In this document: piece by piece, positions 47,008 to 60,770 of the stretch | Layout: every line of letters begins with the position of its first letter | Numbering within the stretch: position 1 is the first letter of the stretch | Assembly: GCA_021018815.1 (NCBI GenBank) | Contig: JAITYX010000008.1 | Location: 5,268,001 to 5,332,000, forward strand | Source: Talinum fruticosum | Taxonomy: Eukaryota > Streptophyta > Magnoliopsida > Caryophyllales > Talinaceae | Direction: 5' to 3' | Length of the DNA: 64,000 nt | Notes under the pieces: model-generated | What the model saw: the letters and a program-made list of their open reading frames with translations, nothing else | Databases searched by the model: none | What the model was told of the DNA's origin: nothing | Program-made: the position numbers and the translations under genes

Positions 47008-50000
47008 ATGAATAACTGGGTAGCCGTCTTCTCTCTCTTGGTTTCTCTCAGCTGCGTTTCAGCTGGATTCCATCGCCGGCAGTCTCTTGATCCTCTCAAC
47101 TTCATCTTGGGTAATTATCAAATGAAGACTCTTTTGTTATTTTGATTGTTTTTTTTTTTTGGGTTGTTCTTCATGATTCTTTATTGGGTTTGTGGGTGGA
47201 GATTTGTGATGTGGGTGGGCCTCTGGGCTTTTCTTGAACTGGGTTTTGTGGAATGTTTATAATATTTGATTTTTTTGTGTTCTGTTATTTTTTTGCTCCA
47301 TGATTCTGCTCTGTTTTAATGTCTAATTTATTTGTTGATGCTGCTTATGTGCTTAGTTTAACGTAATTTTGGGGATTTGATATCATCAAACTGTTGTACT
47401 GAAGAATATTGTATTTTTTGTGGACCAATATGAAAGTGAAAAGGAATTTCTGTGCTTTCTTCAGTAGACTTTGGATGTTGATTTTTAGCGTAATCCATGG
47501 TTTAGAATTAGGAAGGGCCACGGCCAACCCAAAAAAATTCTTCTGGTTCTGGTTAGGAAGTGTCTATCAAAGTACATAGTGTTTCTGTTAATGGCTGGTT
47601 TTTGATGTATCTACATGATCAATTTTCTGTCCTCCCCTCCTTTCCTTTTCTGCTTTCGTTTCTGCTTTTGATTCACATTATCTATTTGGTCCAGGCCTGA
47701 TTTTGTTCTGATTGCTAATACAACCGTGGACTGTATATATATACTTTTACCTTAATTCTTACTCTTCCTAAATTTACTATCTTTTTGTGCTCAATGATTT
47801 GTGCTGATAATGTAGGGAACGAAAATTTGGGTCCATTGAAGAAGGGAATATTGGGCGAAGCAGAAGCACCAGGCCCTGCATCTGATGGGCCCAGGATCCC
47901 TCTCATATTGGCCGGAAATCGAACTAAGAGACCGGATATTCTCCACGGGTTTAAGACCTATGATGGTGGTTGGAACATTTCAAACAAGCACTACTGGGCC
48001 GTAAGTGGCTTTGTCTGTTTATTTCCAGCTTGGTTTCTTTGTGCTGATGCTCAATACCTCCAGCTGTATTCAAATTTGAGCTGCCTTGGTTCTGTTCAAA
48101 TCTCTGTTAATTTGAGGACATATTTTTCTGGTGAAGATTATGTTTGCTATTGTCTTGGGTGTTTCTTGTAGATTGGTGTTAACCTGGTTTTTTTGAAATA
48201 AATTTTGGACATCTCAGGGCATTTCTCCTGAGACTGCAGCCCTTAGTATCATGTGCACCCCCTCCCTCAAGGGGTTCTGGTGTTTGGTTGCTATTTTGTG
48301 TGCTTTTGTTGTGATCTTACATTGTTGTTTCTTGCAGGTTTCCTTAGTCATTAGTCTTTTTGTCACTAATAGTAGGTATTAACATGTTTGGTTGATGAGT
48401 ATATCCACGACATCTCTTGTGAATAATGGCTTTTTGTTGTGGGTTTGTTATTATAATTTATCCAATGTCACTGAATTTGGCAGCGTGCACTTTCAGTTAA
48501 AGGTTCTTTGAGTGGTACTGATTTCATTATTTCAAGACTTGATATTTGTAGATAGCACATGTACAAACTGATCTTTTAGATCTGGATCTTAGATCAGGGG
48601 TCATTGGACTATAATTTGGGAATAAACACTCGTATCCTGTGCATTAATCAGCTATAGTATGGTATTATATTGTGCAGGATAGGACATACCTCCCCCTCCT
48701 TTCTCTGTGTGTGTGAGACAATACTTTGATGATGAAATGATCTATCTGGCACTCATAAATATACAAAAACTACTTGGGAAACTCTACTGCTGCGGGAAAG
48801 AACTAATTATCTGATGTGACTAGAGGACTACTTGGGCAACTCTACTGCTGCGAGAAAGAACTAATTATCTGATGTGACTAGAGGGGTATATATGATAATG
48901 GAATTAAGATATGGTTGAATATTTATTGATCCATCTCAGTTATAAACATACAGTGATTAGTGATATAGGTCCTTGCTATCTTCTGGAAGAAGTAATGGTG
49001 TTAAATCATTCAAATTATTCAAATATGATAATTTGATTACAATGTTGTTGATTTTTTTGTATTGAACTATCTTACACATGATCAGAAAACAAGTATTAAT
49101 GCTTAGGCTTCACCATTGAAAACACAGATGATATTGCCTGATTATGTTTGTTTCTCAATTGAGTTATTTTCCCTGATTTGGTAGTCTGATGTGAAGTGAA
49201 CCATGTGTTCTAGTGTTTATGCAAGTTTATCAAGTTTAAGATGCCTTGTGCTATTGAGTCTACAATATTTTGATTTTGATTTCTCTCCTTGCAGTCTGTT
49301 GGATTTACAGGTGCTGCTGGATTCACGCTGGCAGTCATATGGTTGGCCTCCTTCGGTGCAGCACTTATAGTCCACCATTGTTTTTCATGGAGGATAAACT
49401 TTAAAGGGAAAGGATCCAAGCATTCACAAAAGATTTGTCCTATTCTGCTTATACTTTTCACATGTGCCTCTATGTAATAATCTAAACTTTATCTTAGTTA
49501 TTGTTGTTGCATATTCTCTTGCATTGCTCTTTCAATTGCCCAATAATGGTGTTGTATTAATGGGTGAAGGTTTGCAAAATTAAATGCCAAGGATTTGCAG
49601 CAGATTTTATTTGTTCCTGTTAACTCAGTGTCATTATGCCATTGTCTTTCTCAATTCCAGACAAAAGAGCCTTTTATATCAGTGAAACCTTTGGCCTCCA
49701 TTAAAGCTGCTTTTGCATAATCTTTGAACCAGTACCCTTAATTCTGCTTCGATTGAATCCTGTTTTCTATTTGTAAGATGAACCTTACAGCCCATGTTTA
49801 TGTTTTTATATGCATTTTGACGTTTTTAACTCTTAGAAATAATGATTGTCAATTTGATACCTTTGATTTCTTGTGGTATTTCACATCAGACTAGTATGAA
49901 CTTTGAAAGAGAACCTCTAGGGCAAGAAGATATGTGAACATATCTGTAATCTCGAGCTGTCTGGCATTTTGGTACAAAATATAATAGAGGGGGAAGACTT

Positions 50001-52932
50001 GGATGGGGGATCCTTGTTAGACAGTTCCCAAGTTTTGTCATTATCATTTTGGCCCACCACCTTTGTCACATGGAACCAATGAACCAATTTAAATACCATC
50101 TGATTTTCTTGAAAACATTACAATGTTCTTCTTTTGCATTGTTGCGTTTGTTCTTGAGACTCTTTTTCTTGACACTATGATAATGTTTGTATGCAGGGTC
50201 GGTTGTATTCTTTTAGCTGTTGGTCAGGATAAATTTCATAAAGAGGTGTTGCATACATTGAACTATGTTGTAAACCAGTCAGATTATACGGCTCAGATGC
50301 TAAGAAACGTGACTGGCTGCTTATCCCTTGCAAAGTCTGTTGATGTACCCCAATTCACGCTGCCTCAGAGTGCTATGCAGGAGATTGATGAGTTGAGTGC
50401 ACGTTTGAGTTCTGGGGCTGACACCTTGACACAGAAAACTAATGAAAATTCTGTGAAAGTCAGAAGAGTATTCAACACCATGTATGAACCTGTAATCGTC
50501 AATTTTGGATTATTACTTTAATTCCAACTTAGCATTTTATATCAAGACTCTCTTGTTTCAAGGTCAGAATGAGTATCAATGTTTTATGTATTAATGCAAC
50601 TTCTCTTTCCTTACTACAGAAGGCTGGTATTAATTACAATTGCTATTGTGATGCTTCTCCTGGCCTTCATTGGTTTAGGTATGGGATATTCATGTTGCTT
50701 ATTGACTATAGTGATTTCATTGATCTTGTCTTTCTGTTCTGGTTGCTGACTTGGTGATTGACTTTCCTGACAGTACTTTCTCTCCTAAGAGTAAGACGCC
50801 AACATGCAATTCACATGTAAGCCCATCCTTTCCATTCTATTTTCCTTGGATGTCATAATTATTGACTGGTCAAACAAAATATTTTCGCTTCTCTCATTTT
50901 TCTTCCCCTGCCCTCCTTTTTCCGTTGGTGATTTTGGTTTGCCTTTCCTACCTTTGTTTCATGAAAGAATTACACCATTCTTACGGAGCTTAATTTAACT
51001 GCAGGTTCATTTTCAGCGGATGGATACTTGTGGTGGTTACATTGATTCTTTGTGGGACTTTTGTCATCTTCAATTCGTAAGCTAGCTTTAACTTTCATTT
51101 ATTACTTGAAATAAAATGTGAGCTTGTGCCATTCTTCTCGTGCTAGTATCCTCATTGCTGTTAGTCAATAAATGGACTTGCTTTTTGTTTTGTAGTGCCA
51201 TTTCAGACTCTTGTGTGGCCATGCAAGAATGGGCAGATAACCCTCAAGCCGAGACAGCACTAAGCAACATTCTACCATGTGTTGATGAGCGAGCAACCAA
51301 CCAAACCCTGTTCCAAAGTAGAAGTGTCGTTCGTTCTCTCGTAGACTATATCAATACTTTTATATACACTGAAGCCAACACCAATCGGCCACCTTCGGAT
51401 CAGTTCTATTACAATCAATCTGGGCCTTTGATGCCACCTCTTTGCTACCCTTTCAATGACAAAATGCAAGATCGTGAATGCTCACCTCAGGAGGTGTCTA
51501 TGACGAATGCTTCTACGGTATGTTGCAGTCTTTTTCTCTATCTTCTTCTCCTACTCATGTAAACTTATTCAATGTGACACTAGTGAGTAGCAGAAGGCAA
51601 TCATGATGTATCACCAACTTGTGCTTGTTTATTTTATGGTCACTTGTGGACTGCACTCAGACCTCAAAACATGTCTGAGATTGAATCATGCATCAGTTGT
51701 ATACTCACTTAATGATTGATGATGTCTAGCATGAAGTCATAGTCATACATCCAGGCATCTAGGTGATATCCAGCTACACTATAGCAAATAAAAATTAAGG
51801 CTCCAAGTTCTGTGGTATATATCATCACCTGACTCTTTTCATGACTGCTTTGTCTTGCAAATGTCGAAGGTGTGTCCAACTGCCTGTAATTGGACCTAGA
51901 TTCTCCTGCTTCATGGTCAGAATGTGGACTGTAGGGGATAATCTACTTTGAGCTGTGCTAAATTAACAAAAAAAGAAAGCAAAGTAGCTGTTAGAAATCA
52001 GGATTGGGTTTTTCTCTGCTGGTTAACCAAGGTCCCTATGAAATGAGATTGATGATGTGGGAATTCAGAGTTGATCTTGTTATTAATAAGAGAGCATGAA
52101 AAGATTGATTGTTGCTTCACCGTTTGTCGTTTGTCGTCCTAGAATAGAGTTTCCATGCGAAGGAACCTTCCATATCTTATATTATATGCATTGCTACTCA
52201 AAAAGAAGGTTATGTCACTTGGATTTGGTTGCAAATGGTGCATGCCCAAGTGTTAGGCTCACCTATTTTCCGAAAACCTTGCCCATGATCGTCAAGTGTT
52301 TGAAACCGATGATGGAGATGAAAGGAGAAGCTTGAATTATTTTGACTTTGGATATTCTTCTTATTTTGTAAAGTGCCATCATGCAAAACATTATCAAGAG
52401 AGCATATTATTCAGTTTTTCCATCCATCTAGTTCTGTGTATTAACTTATTCTATGTGGACCCTACTGCAGGTGTGGGCAAAATACATATGCAATTCATCC
52501 TTGGAGAACAAAAACTGCACGAGTACAGGCAGGCTGACTCAATACCTCTACAATCAACTGGTGTTGGGGGTAAATGCAAGCTATGCTGTGCTGCATTACA
52601 CCCCTGCCATGCTTGATCTACAGAACTGCAATTTCGTTCGGGACACTTTTGTGACAGTAACCTCGAGGTTCTGCCCTCCCTTGGAGCATTACCTCCTAAT
52701 GGTGGAAGTCGGGTTGGGTCTCATCTCAGCTGGTATTGTGCTCTGCCTCATCCTCTGGCTAGTCTATGCAAACCGCCCCCAAAGGGAGGAAGTGTTTGTT
52801 AAGCTGTCCTCAACAAAGCACAGCAGCAACAGTCAGACAGATGAACACAGAAATACGAAAGATGGTGGCGTTAACATGGTAAATCTAGTAGTCACTTCTC
52901 CGGCTAGAGTCGTCCCTGATGTAGAACCATAG
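47008..52932 (+). CDS. Multi-pass plasma-membrane-type protein (At2g25270/At2g12400-like), nine exons
   Basis: Exons: 47008-47110, 47816-48000, 49295-49473, 50197-50481, 50620-50678, 50774-50816, 51005-51076, 51196-51517, 52471-52932. The lengths sum to 1710 bases = 569 residues plus stop, with consistent phases throughout. Residues 1-20 look like a signal peptide (NNWVAVFSLLVSLSCVSAG). Hydrophobic segments lie at about 97-122, 143-165, 251-275, 285-307 and 497-520. Two extracellular-type regions follow: residues 165-250 with heptad-like polar helix, and 309-495 with many Cys and several N-X-S/T sites (e.g. NQSG, NASTVW, NSSLENKNCT). The Ser/Asn-rich tail (about 525-569) is cytosolic in type. 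It matches a conserved but poorly characterised land-plant family, sometimes labelled plasma membrane fusion protein or tweety-like in layout; its activity is unknown. The start is the first ATG giving the signal peptide in frame. Confidence 0.87.
48771..48886. repeat. 58-bp tandem duplication in intron
   Basis: Two copies (48771-48828, 48829-48886) beginning TACTTGGG and containing GAACTAATTATCTGATGTGA; they differ at only about three positions, so the duplication is recent. Confidence 0.92.
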
Positions 52933-54718
52933 TTCGAGAGCAGATTTTTTCCCCCTTGCTTTACTATAGTAGTTCGATATTTCGATCCTTGTTTTAGTTA
53001 CCCTTTTATATGCCAGAGAAACCGAGATGGGGCAAAGCGCCATGTCGAGTTGGGGGCTGATAGTCATTAAGCTTAGGTTATAGAAGTATTGTATAGTAAA
53101 GATTGTAAGGAAAAGAAAACAATGATAATTTTCAGATTTGTTTTCAACATATCTAGAGTTGTTTTGTTCGCTTTGTCAGAAGACCTGAAGTTACTAGTAG
53201 AGTAGAATATGAAGGCGTCATGAATACTTGCTGTCATTTGCAAATTGCAAAGGATGGTACAAGGGCACGATATATTGGGTATATCTCGTAAATATCTTTA
53301 GCCATGTTTAAAGTTACATAAAGAAACATGCAAATATATAGGCCCCTCTCCAAAAAAAAAAAAAAGAAAAAGAAAAGAGATTCTATGGTCAAGTTTTATA
53401 ATATTCAGTTTAGAACTAGGTAACTAACCATGGCGCCGAAAATTGTAATATTAGGGTTTTGTTTTTCTATAATTAGTTAGCAAAGCCAATACATAAATAG
53501 ATAGCAATATATCTACAAACAAAATCAAAAACATTAACCACCCAAAAAAATATTGAAGACTACACAATCCGGGCATAAATTGTTAATGTGTTATCTACTA
53601 TCTACGTCCACTTCATGGTGCATGAACGTGCCTTGTGCATAGGTTACAACTTCTGTGGAGCCTTGTGAATAGTGCAACAAAAGCTCATCATTGTTGCGGT
53701 GGTTCAGATTGACGTTGTTCTTGTTCTGCTTTCCCCACTTTACACAACTCAGCATGTTTTTTTGCAACGATAAATATGAACTTACAAATTGGACCAATAT
53801 CTCATGAGTAATCCCGGTTACACTTAAAGATCCAAGGGGATAGATAAATATGAACTTACAAATTGGACCCATATCTCATGAGTAATCCCGGTTACACTTA
53901 AAGATCCAAGGGGATAGAGATAACAAGTTTAGGCTCAAAGTTCAAATTCACAACTCATCCCAACTCCCTGGTACAACTTTTACAGGTAAAGATACTGCTT
54001 TTTTTTTCCCTATGACAGTACTATATAGAACCAAGGAAGAATCGAACTTGGAACCCAAAAATTTTAACCATTAGTCCAAAACGTCATCAATGTAGGTGAA
54101 AATGCTCTTATTTTCGTGCTAGATTCACCTGAATTCTCAAATTATCGCTTGCCAAGTAGGGACTCTTTCAATGAAACATAACCATGGTGGTGTCACCGAC
54201 ATGTATGGTATTCCAAATCGCAATTATTCAACGCAGGCTAGTATATGCCGTGAAAAATTTACCTTATAACTTCCATTGTATCATACAGAATAATTGAACA
54301 TGAAAATGGGTATTGTAAGTGTACCTATTTGGCAAGGCGGAACAAAAATTTGTGGCCGCTACCAAGAAGAAACTATGAGAATCACAAGTTCTATAAACTG
54401 CACAAACCATGATACCAAACACCTATTGAGTAATGGTACAATTCGAGACCTCAAAGATGTCAAAGAATCATTTGCCAGGTCTGCTTTGCTTTGGTATGCT
54501 CCGCCAAAAGGCGCTCAACTGTTCAATTTTCTCAGCTCCATCTTCGCCTTTGGCCTAAATAAACATCAAAGGAAAGAAAACGAAAGGAATTAACTCACAG
54601 TAGTAAGTTGTTTATGCCAGACACCTTATTTATCAGATTTAGTTTCGTCACTTCAATGGACTTTCTGTTTATTTATCTTCACAATATGTTGAAAAGAGCT
54701 CATTACCCTCCTAAAAAG
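52933..54718. other. Convergent intergenic region between the membrane-protein gene and QSOX
   Basis: The 3' ends of a + strand gene and a - strand gene face each other here. It holds both 3' UTRs and a 74-bp duplication. The 99-codon + frame at 54294-54593 lies on the strand opposite the expected QSOX 3' UTR and has no recognisable features. Confidence 0.65.
53769..53916. repeat. 74-bp tandem duplication
   Basis: Two copies (53769-53842 and 53843-53916) beginning GATAAATATGAACTTACAAA and ending CCAAGGGGATA; they differ by a single base (ACCAATATC/ACCCATATC), so very recent, or an assembly artefact. Confidence 0.93.
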
Positions 54719-57700
54719 TCATATGTTCTTTAAAGAGTGTAGATGTCTATACTTTCGACTCTTCTGTCGTGAACGCCAAAAGCAAGCGAGGGCTCCAAAT
54801 GCACAGCTTGCAAGAGCAATCGCCAGAGCTGCTCCAATTGGCACAACTACAGCGCTGGGGGCCATAATCTCTTCAGAACGAGTGCGCTGAACCGTCGTAT
54901 TCGTTAGAATGTCATTAGTAGTGGTCAAGGAGACCAGCATGTTGCCATAGTAACTAGCCAAGAATTTAAACACTTCATCCTCGTTCCAGTTAATTTGACT
55001 GCTCTCATTATTTTTCTGGTTTGATGGAAGATAACAACCAGGGCAAAGCTGCTTCGGAGGCCAAATCAGCTTTGGGTACTGAGGATCTCCGGTTCCCATG
55101 GTAGCTTCCTCTTTCATGAGTCTTTGATTGACTTTGTTATGTGCACTCCACAACCAAAGGGCAAAGTCCCGTGTTTTGTTGAATGGATTAGAGACACTGC
55201 AACAGCACGAACATAAGTCAGAAACCCGAGATTGGTAAAGCTTAAGAAGTAAAAAATTTGCTCTGAAGCAATAGTTGACAGACTCACCTTGAACACATCT
55301 GATAGAAATGCTGGCGACATTCCTCACAGATGAAAAAATTGTGAATGAAATCACAAATGCTTGTGAATGCCATGTGGGCCTCTTCATCTTCAACCCTCAC
55401 GGAAATGGAGTGTAATAGAACCCACAATCCACAGCTACAGAGAAAAATGTTCCCATTAGTCAGAAATTCTAACAAGGCAAAGAACAGTAAATCATGGTTA
55501 AGTAGACAATCATGATTGAGGAGACAATCAGCACAAAAATACGTGTACAGAATACTAGAAGGTATGACAGCAAAATAATAACAGATTTACACAATGCAAA
55601 ATCGAGGGCAACGATGAATTACTGCAAAGCATCAAGTTGTATTTGCACTTCTTGTATCAGGGTATGCCACAAATTCTAAGGGAAGAAATCTTCTTTAGTC
55701 AACAATTTTAGATATGTTTCTTCTTGTAACACTCCACAGGGAACGGACAAAATCTTGATTTATAGCAAATCATCATATTGAGCTCCAATGTTGGGAAGGT
55801 TCTTTTCTGAAGGATAGCTCATTAGCCACGAGGGTGCAAAGGAAAATACTAGAAAACGGCATTGATCCTAAATTTCTGGAGATGAGATGAGTTCTTGATG
55901 GTGTTGGAACTCCTCTAAAGCATATACCAGGATACATGAATAAAGACTTGGTATTGTTGGAAAGAGGCAGATATTTGCTCTTTGCATCAATACGTTGGTT
56001 TTGTTGAGATTCCTTTTGGGATGTTATTAGCTCTTTGCAGGACACATGTCTCTGCTTTGGCAAGGGTCATTTGATCTACACTTTGACCTCCATAAAGTCC
56101 ACTTAGGCTTCTTGTAGTTAGTTGTTGCTATTGTCATTATAACGAGATTCGAATGCAAAGGATATTATATGAGCCTAAGCTCTATAATTTAAAATTAGAC
56201 CCTCCTCGAAAACACAGTGACAATAAGCACCCTCAATACAGAGGGGGATGGGGGACAGAAAATTAACACCCTAGAATTTAACCATATCTGTATTATCCTT
56301 CCGTCACACTCCCTTGCCCTAAACAAGCACAGATGAAACACTACAAATGAATAGTGCTTGAATACTCTGCATGCAAGCTATAGAGGCATAGATAATTCGC
56401 CCTTTTCAATCTCCTTACTAAAAGCTTCAGCCTGTTGGTTGAATGAGTTAGATGGTTGCTAAAGTTGGATCCTCGTTTCATGAAACTAAAAGGTTATGTT
56501 GAGGACTTCAACTTTGGAATCATGTAGGAATTGTGCTTGGGATCAAAGGATCTGGGAAATGGTAAACTAAATTAGATAACTATGAATCTGAGTCTAATTC
56601 CCACTCTCACATTGTCCATGGATTGAATCACAAATACAGCTAAAAATATTAGAGTGGAGAGTGTTCCAGCACTTACGATCCCAGACTAGACTGTCCATAA
56701 ACAAAAATGAGGTTCTTTTACCGCAGGATAGAGGGAGCAGAAACTTGGTTGTTCAACTTCTAAACCAAATATGGTAACATGAATTGAGCTCACTTAACTC
56801 TCTTCAGAGGCGACAGTTACATTAACTAGTCCATGGGCATAAGAATGAAGCACTAACAAGTGACAATAACCAACTTCTTCCTAAAACAAATGGACCGGCC
56901 ATACTCTGAGAGGAACCAGAAGAATGTCATAAGGAAGATTGGATAGTTGAATTATGACCTATGAGGTATTGAGTTCACAGGAACCAATCAAGAGGATAGT
57001 TCACATTAGCAAACCACAAAATATGGCAAAGAACATTCCAACTCCTAAGGCATATTCCCTTTTTTTTGGGTCAGTATATCATGTATATTAAGATCAAAAG
57101 GTCAAATGCGAGATAACTATCCAACTCTATGACAATAATCATCCAAAATAGAAGTTATCCACAAAATCCACTATATCAAAAGAAGAATGGCAATAATTCC
57201 CTTCATCTCAAAAGTCTTGATGAAGTTATCTTTAATATGCTGCAGAGGCATCTCAACACCATTGAAGACTCTTCTGTTTCTTTCTTTCCAAATGCCCCAA
57301 AAAATGCATGAGGAATTAAAATGGCAATTTTCTTTTTACCTTTCTTACCAAACAATAAGACTTGACTATGAAATTTAGTACGGAGATTCCATCCAACTGT
57401 AAGAAGAGAAGGGGTCACCAAGAATTATCTCATTCAATTTGCTAAGGAAGCTAACAAAAGCATTATCTGATCACCAAACACAAGCACCAAATGTTCTCTC
57501 CCAATAATCCTCTACTAAAGCATTTGCATTCTCTCCAAGAACATATATAGAAGAGAATAGTTCTTTCAAAGGAGCGCCACCACACCAATGGTCATGCTAA
57601 GAAAAATGGGGAAAGAAACTTCCCCATCCTTTACATATGTACCCATAAGAAATGTTCAATGTAGAAGGGTACCACCCAAACCGTCTTCACCATATTTAAA

Positions 57701-60169
57701 ACTAACAACCTTTCTCCAAAGATTGACCTCCTCATAATGAATCTCCACCGCCACATTCCAAGCAAAGCCTCGTTGAAGACCTTTAAGGTCCCTAATACAT
57801 AAACCTCCTTCCGGCAAGGGAAGCTTAATGACATTCCATCTCACAAGATGATACTTGAAATCACTTCCAAAGAACACTTTTGTTAAGGGTCGATCTCCTC
57901 CCATGGATAGATCTTCTGATTTCCTCCCCAAAAGCTATCAGACCTTTCAGAAACCAGTTCCCAAATGGATTTTTCCTTGAATTTTGAACCAAGAAGGTCA
58001 AAGTACGAAGTTGGTGGATAATCAATAGTGCAACCCAAATATCCACAAGCAATTGGATATTATCCACTTGTCCAACTGACACAATAAGGCTTTTTGTTAG
58101 ACTAATTCTCAGACCTAAAACCGTCTCAAACCATATAAAGAAGGCACCAAAGGTTCACCATCCGCTCACAATAATCGTCACAAAAGATAATGGTGCCATC
58201 AGGCAAAGACTAGATGGGAGACATTTATAGCAGTTGAATTTGTTCAGCCCACTGAAGAACTGGTGATTAGGCTATCCATGAACTAGAACGTCCAGAAGAG
58301 GATATTGATTTCTAACCAACAAGGGATGGCAAGGTTGGGCTAATAAAATAATAGACAGTCAAGGAAAGAGAAAAATAAGAGCATTCTCAACTTTAGACAG
58401 ATGTGTACTCCTCGGTTGTGAAAGAGAGAGTTCTTCTATATTTAGATTTGGAATTTTCCTAAAAGTAGTTGTCCCTTGCCTTCTCGGTGCTTTACCAATA
58501 GATTGCAAAACTAGAGGCGGACGTCAGGAGGTATATACATTTGGCATATGCCCACTATAACCGAAAGCTGAACTCAACATCCTAGCGAAAACCTCCATGA
58601 CCAACAAAAATAGAAGAGGCGAAATTGGATGATAGCCAAACTACAAATCAATGTCCATTGGAAAAAAAAAAATAGTCCAGGCACACAAACATTTTTAAAA
58701 CAGTCACAGATTGGTTTCACATGGGAGAGAGGTGAGCTTTTAAGGAAGAAGTTTATTTACTTTCAAACATTGCTTAAGGTCAGATATCAGCATATATAGG
58801 CAGGTAACACTGGGGACTAGGGAGGAAGAGAAACTCGCCCATATTATCCAGCTATTAAAATTTTTTGCTCAAATAGAACGCATGATTCAGGTATTAACAT
58901 TGAAACAACTAGATAATACCTCAAAGCAGCCTGTCAAATTGATCAGCAAGAACCACATCATACAAGGAAATAGCACAACAGAAATGATAGTATTAAAGTA
59001 AGTGAAAACCTCTAAGCTTCTGAGGTTTTTATTTCTCAAGCAACAACTAAAAAGAGAACAAGAGGTGATAACTCTTAATTTTTACATAATTTAACCCCAT
59101 TTTGTATCTAATTATCAGGCATTGAGATGTATGCTACGTGATGTGATGAATAATGGAGGTTTCATACATTTTAGGTGAAGAAAGAAAAATACAGAATTAA
59201 GAGCGAATTGAGCCCAGCTCATGTGAGAATGTTGTTCAGTCCAGCAACCTAATATCTCCACCACCCCCCAAAGAAAAAGAAAAAACAAAATAAAATAAAA
59301 TTACAGTATCATAAGGGTCAGTTCCTAATCCTAGCACCGCCTAACTTCAATATTCCCCAATCGATGGGTCCAGCACAGCATGCTCAACCCTCTTCCTTAA
59401 TATCCATCACTTCAACCAGCTCCCAAAGCCCAGTCAATCCCAAAACTCGAGCGCCCAATATTGTGGACAGAATCACGTGTCCTAAGTGAATTCTTCAAAA
59501 ACCTGCCTAATGTAAGCCCATGTGAATTAAGCTGCCCAGCTCCATGTATCAATCTGTATCTGAAAGAGGTTTTGTGATGATTGAATCACGAATTCATTCA
59601 TCACACAAAGCAATGGCAAGACGTCACTCAAACGGTAGAGGGCCATGATTCTTCATGGAACTCTTTTGTTTCAGAGGGCTTAAATCAAGCCCTGACCAAG
59701 TACAATTTCAACAAAAAAATAATGCATAGTCAAGAACACAACCATATACATGCCGAAACGTCAAGTATGCCTTTTAAATGTCAGGGTCAGAATTGGCAAG
59801 TTTCTAAAAACCTTTATGCATATGTTTCTAAAATCAAAGAGTCCATCAGAGCACAGGTACTTAAAAGTTGCTTTAAGTTTCCTAATAATTGAAAATGGAT
59901 GTTAGAAAAAAATAACCATATATCATGAGAAGGACATCGAGTCACTACATTTTCAGAAGATTCGCAAGTTATGTTAGCTATCTATTGCCCAGCCAAGCAC
60001 TGAACAACCTACAAACTAATATTATAAATTTATCGCTGGATTTTTTTTTCCTTTAATTCTTTTTTCTTTGGTGTGGGGGAAAGGGGGCGGGAGGAAGGTG
60101 GAAGGGATGCATAAGATTGAAGAATTACCTAAAGCCCCTTGTGTCGTTCCTACTTCCTCGGCAGAACAT
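54719..60169 (-). CDS. QSOX1: Quiescin sulfhydryl oxidase (QSOX), C-terminal three exons
   Basis: On the - strand: exon 60169-60129 (41 nt: MFCRGSRNDTRGFS, phase 0 in, 2 out), exon 55434-55288 (CGLWVLLHSISVRV ... HNFFICEECRQHFYQMC) and last exon 55196-54719 (VSNPFNKTRDFALWLWSAHN, then KVNQRL; stop at 54719). Phases agree at both joins. This is the Erv/ALR FAD domain of QSOX: the active-site CEEC, the flavin-binding WSAHNKVN His, then the CPGC pair and a hydrophobic anchor (VVVPIGAALAIALASCAFGA) followed by a basic tail. QSOX joins a thioredoxin domain to this domain and makes disulfides in secreted proteins, passing electrons to oxygen. The thioredoxin part and middle exons are not found up to 64000, so they lie beyond the right edge. 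Whether it is the QSOX1 or QSOX2 equivalent cannot be decided. The intron 55435-60128 holds a LINE. Confidence 0.92.
57060..58690 (-). mobile_element. LINE ORF2 remnant, same strand as QSOX, inside its intron
   Basis: Read 5' to 3' on the - strand with frame changes: SPLLFLLVMEVFARML (about 58640-58590), PDGTIIFCDDYCERMVNL (RT motif C region, about 58205-58150), LGSKFKEKSIWELVSER (about 57995), KYHLVRWNVIKLPLPEGG and GLCIRDLKGLQRGFAW (57880-57760). A decayed C-terminal half and a 3' tail near 57060 follow. Order and spacing are those of plant L1-type ORF2. Several frameshifts and stops make it dead. The 3' end resembles the fragment at 8560-8885. Confidence 0.85.
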
Positions 60170-60770
60170 CTGCAATGAATGAATGGACAATCAAAGAAAG
60201 CCAAATTAATAAAATTAAGATAGAACTGTACCTATTTGGCAAACCTTAACAAAGTGGAAAGAGTTGCGAGTAGGTAAAACTGCAAGTTTGGCCAAAATTA
60301 AAACATTTCAGTGTATATTAAAAATCTGTTACAACACAGCACGCCAACTCCCCAACCAGGGTCTCAAAGATTAGGGCCCCTCGGCCTAAAATCAAAAATT
60401 AAGTTGTCAACAATGCAGTGTTTGGGCCTCAAGAGGGTTTACTGCACCCTACTGACATTACCCCACCTAATGGATGATTATTCCTAATGTTTGCGCAAGA
60501 TAATAACAGACCCTGTCTCCCGTGAGCAAGCAACAAACTTATCACCATTTCTTTTTAACCCTCTCTTTGAATCTCTCCCTCCCGGTCAATGCCCAGGCAA
60601 ACATTCGCCTCACTAATTGTTGAACAGACTAACCCCATCCCCTCCAAAGCAGACTATCCCCATCCCCTCCATATATCTCCCTCAACGAAGTCGCTAATTA
60701 CCCATCTAGTCTGATGTTAAAGCCATTCCTTTGCATACTCATATTTTTTACTTTTGGAAACGTTAGACCT

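Noticed and set aside
54294..54593. 99-codon + strand frame.
   Set aside because: Antisense to the likely QSOX 3' UTR, no recognisable residues or promoter.
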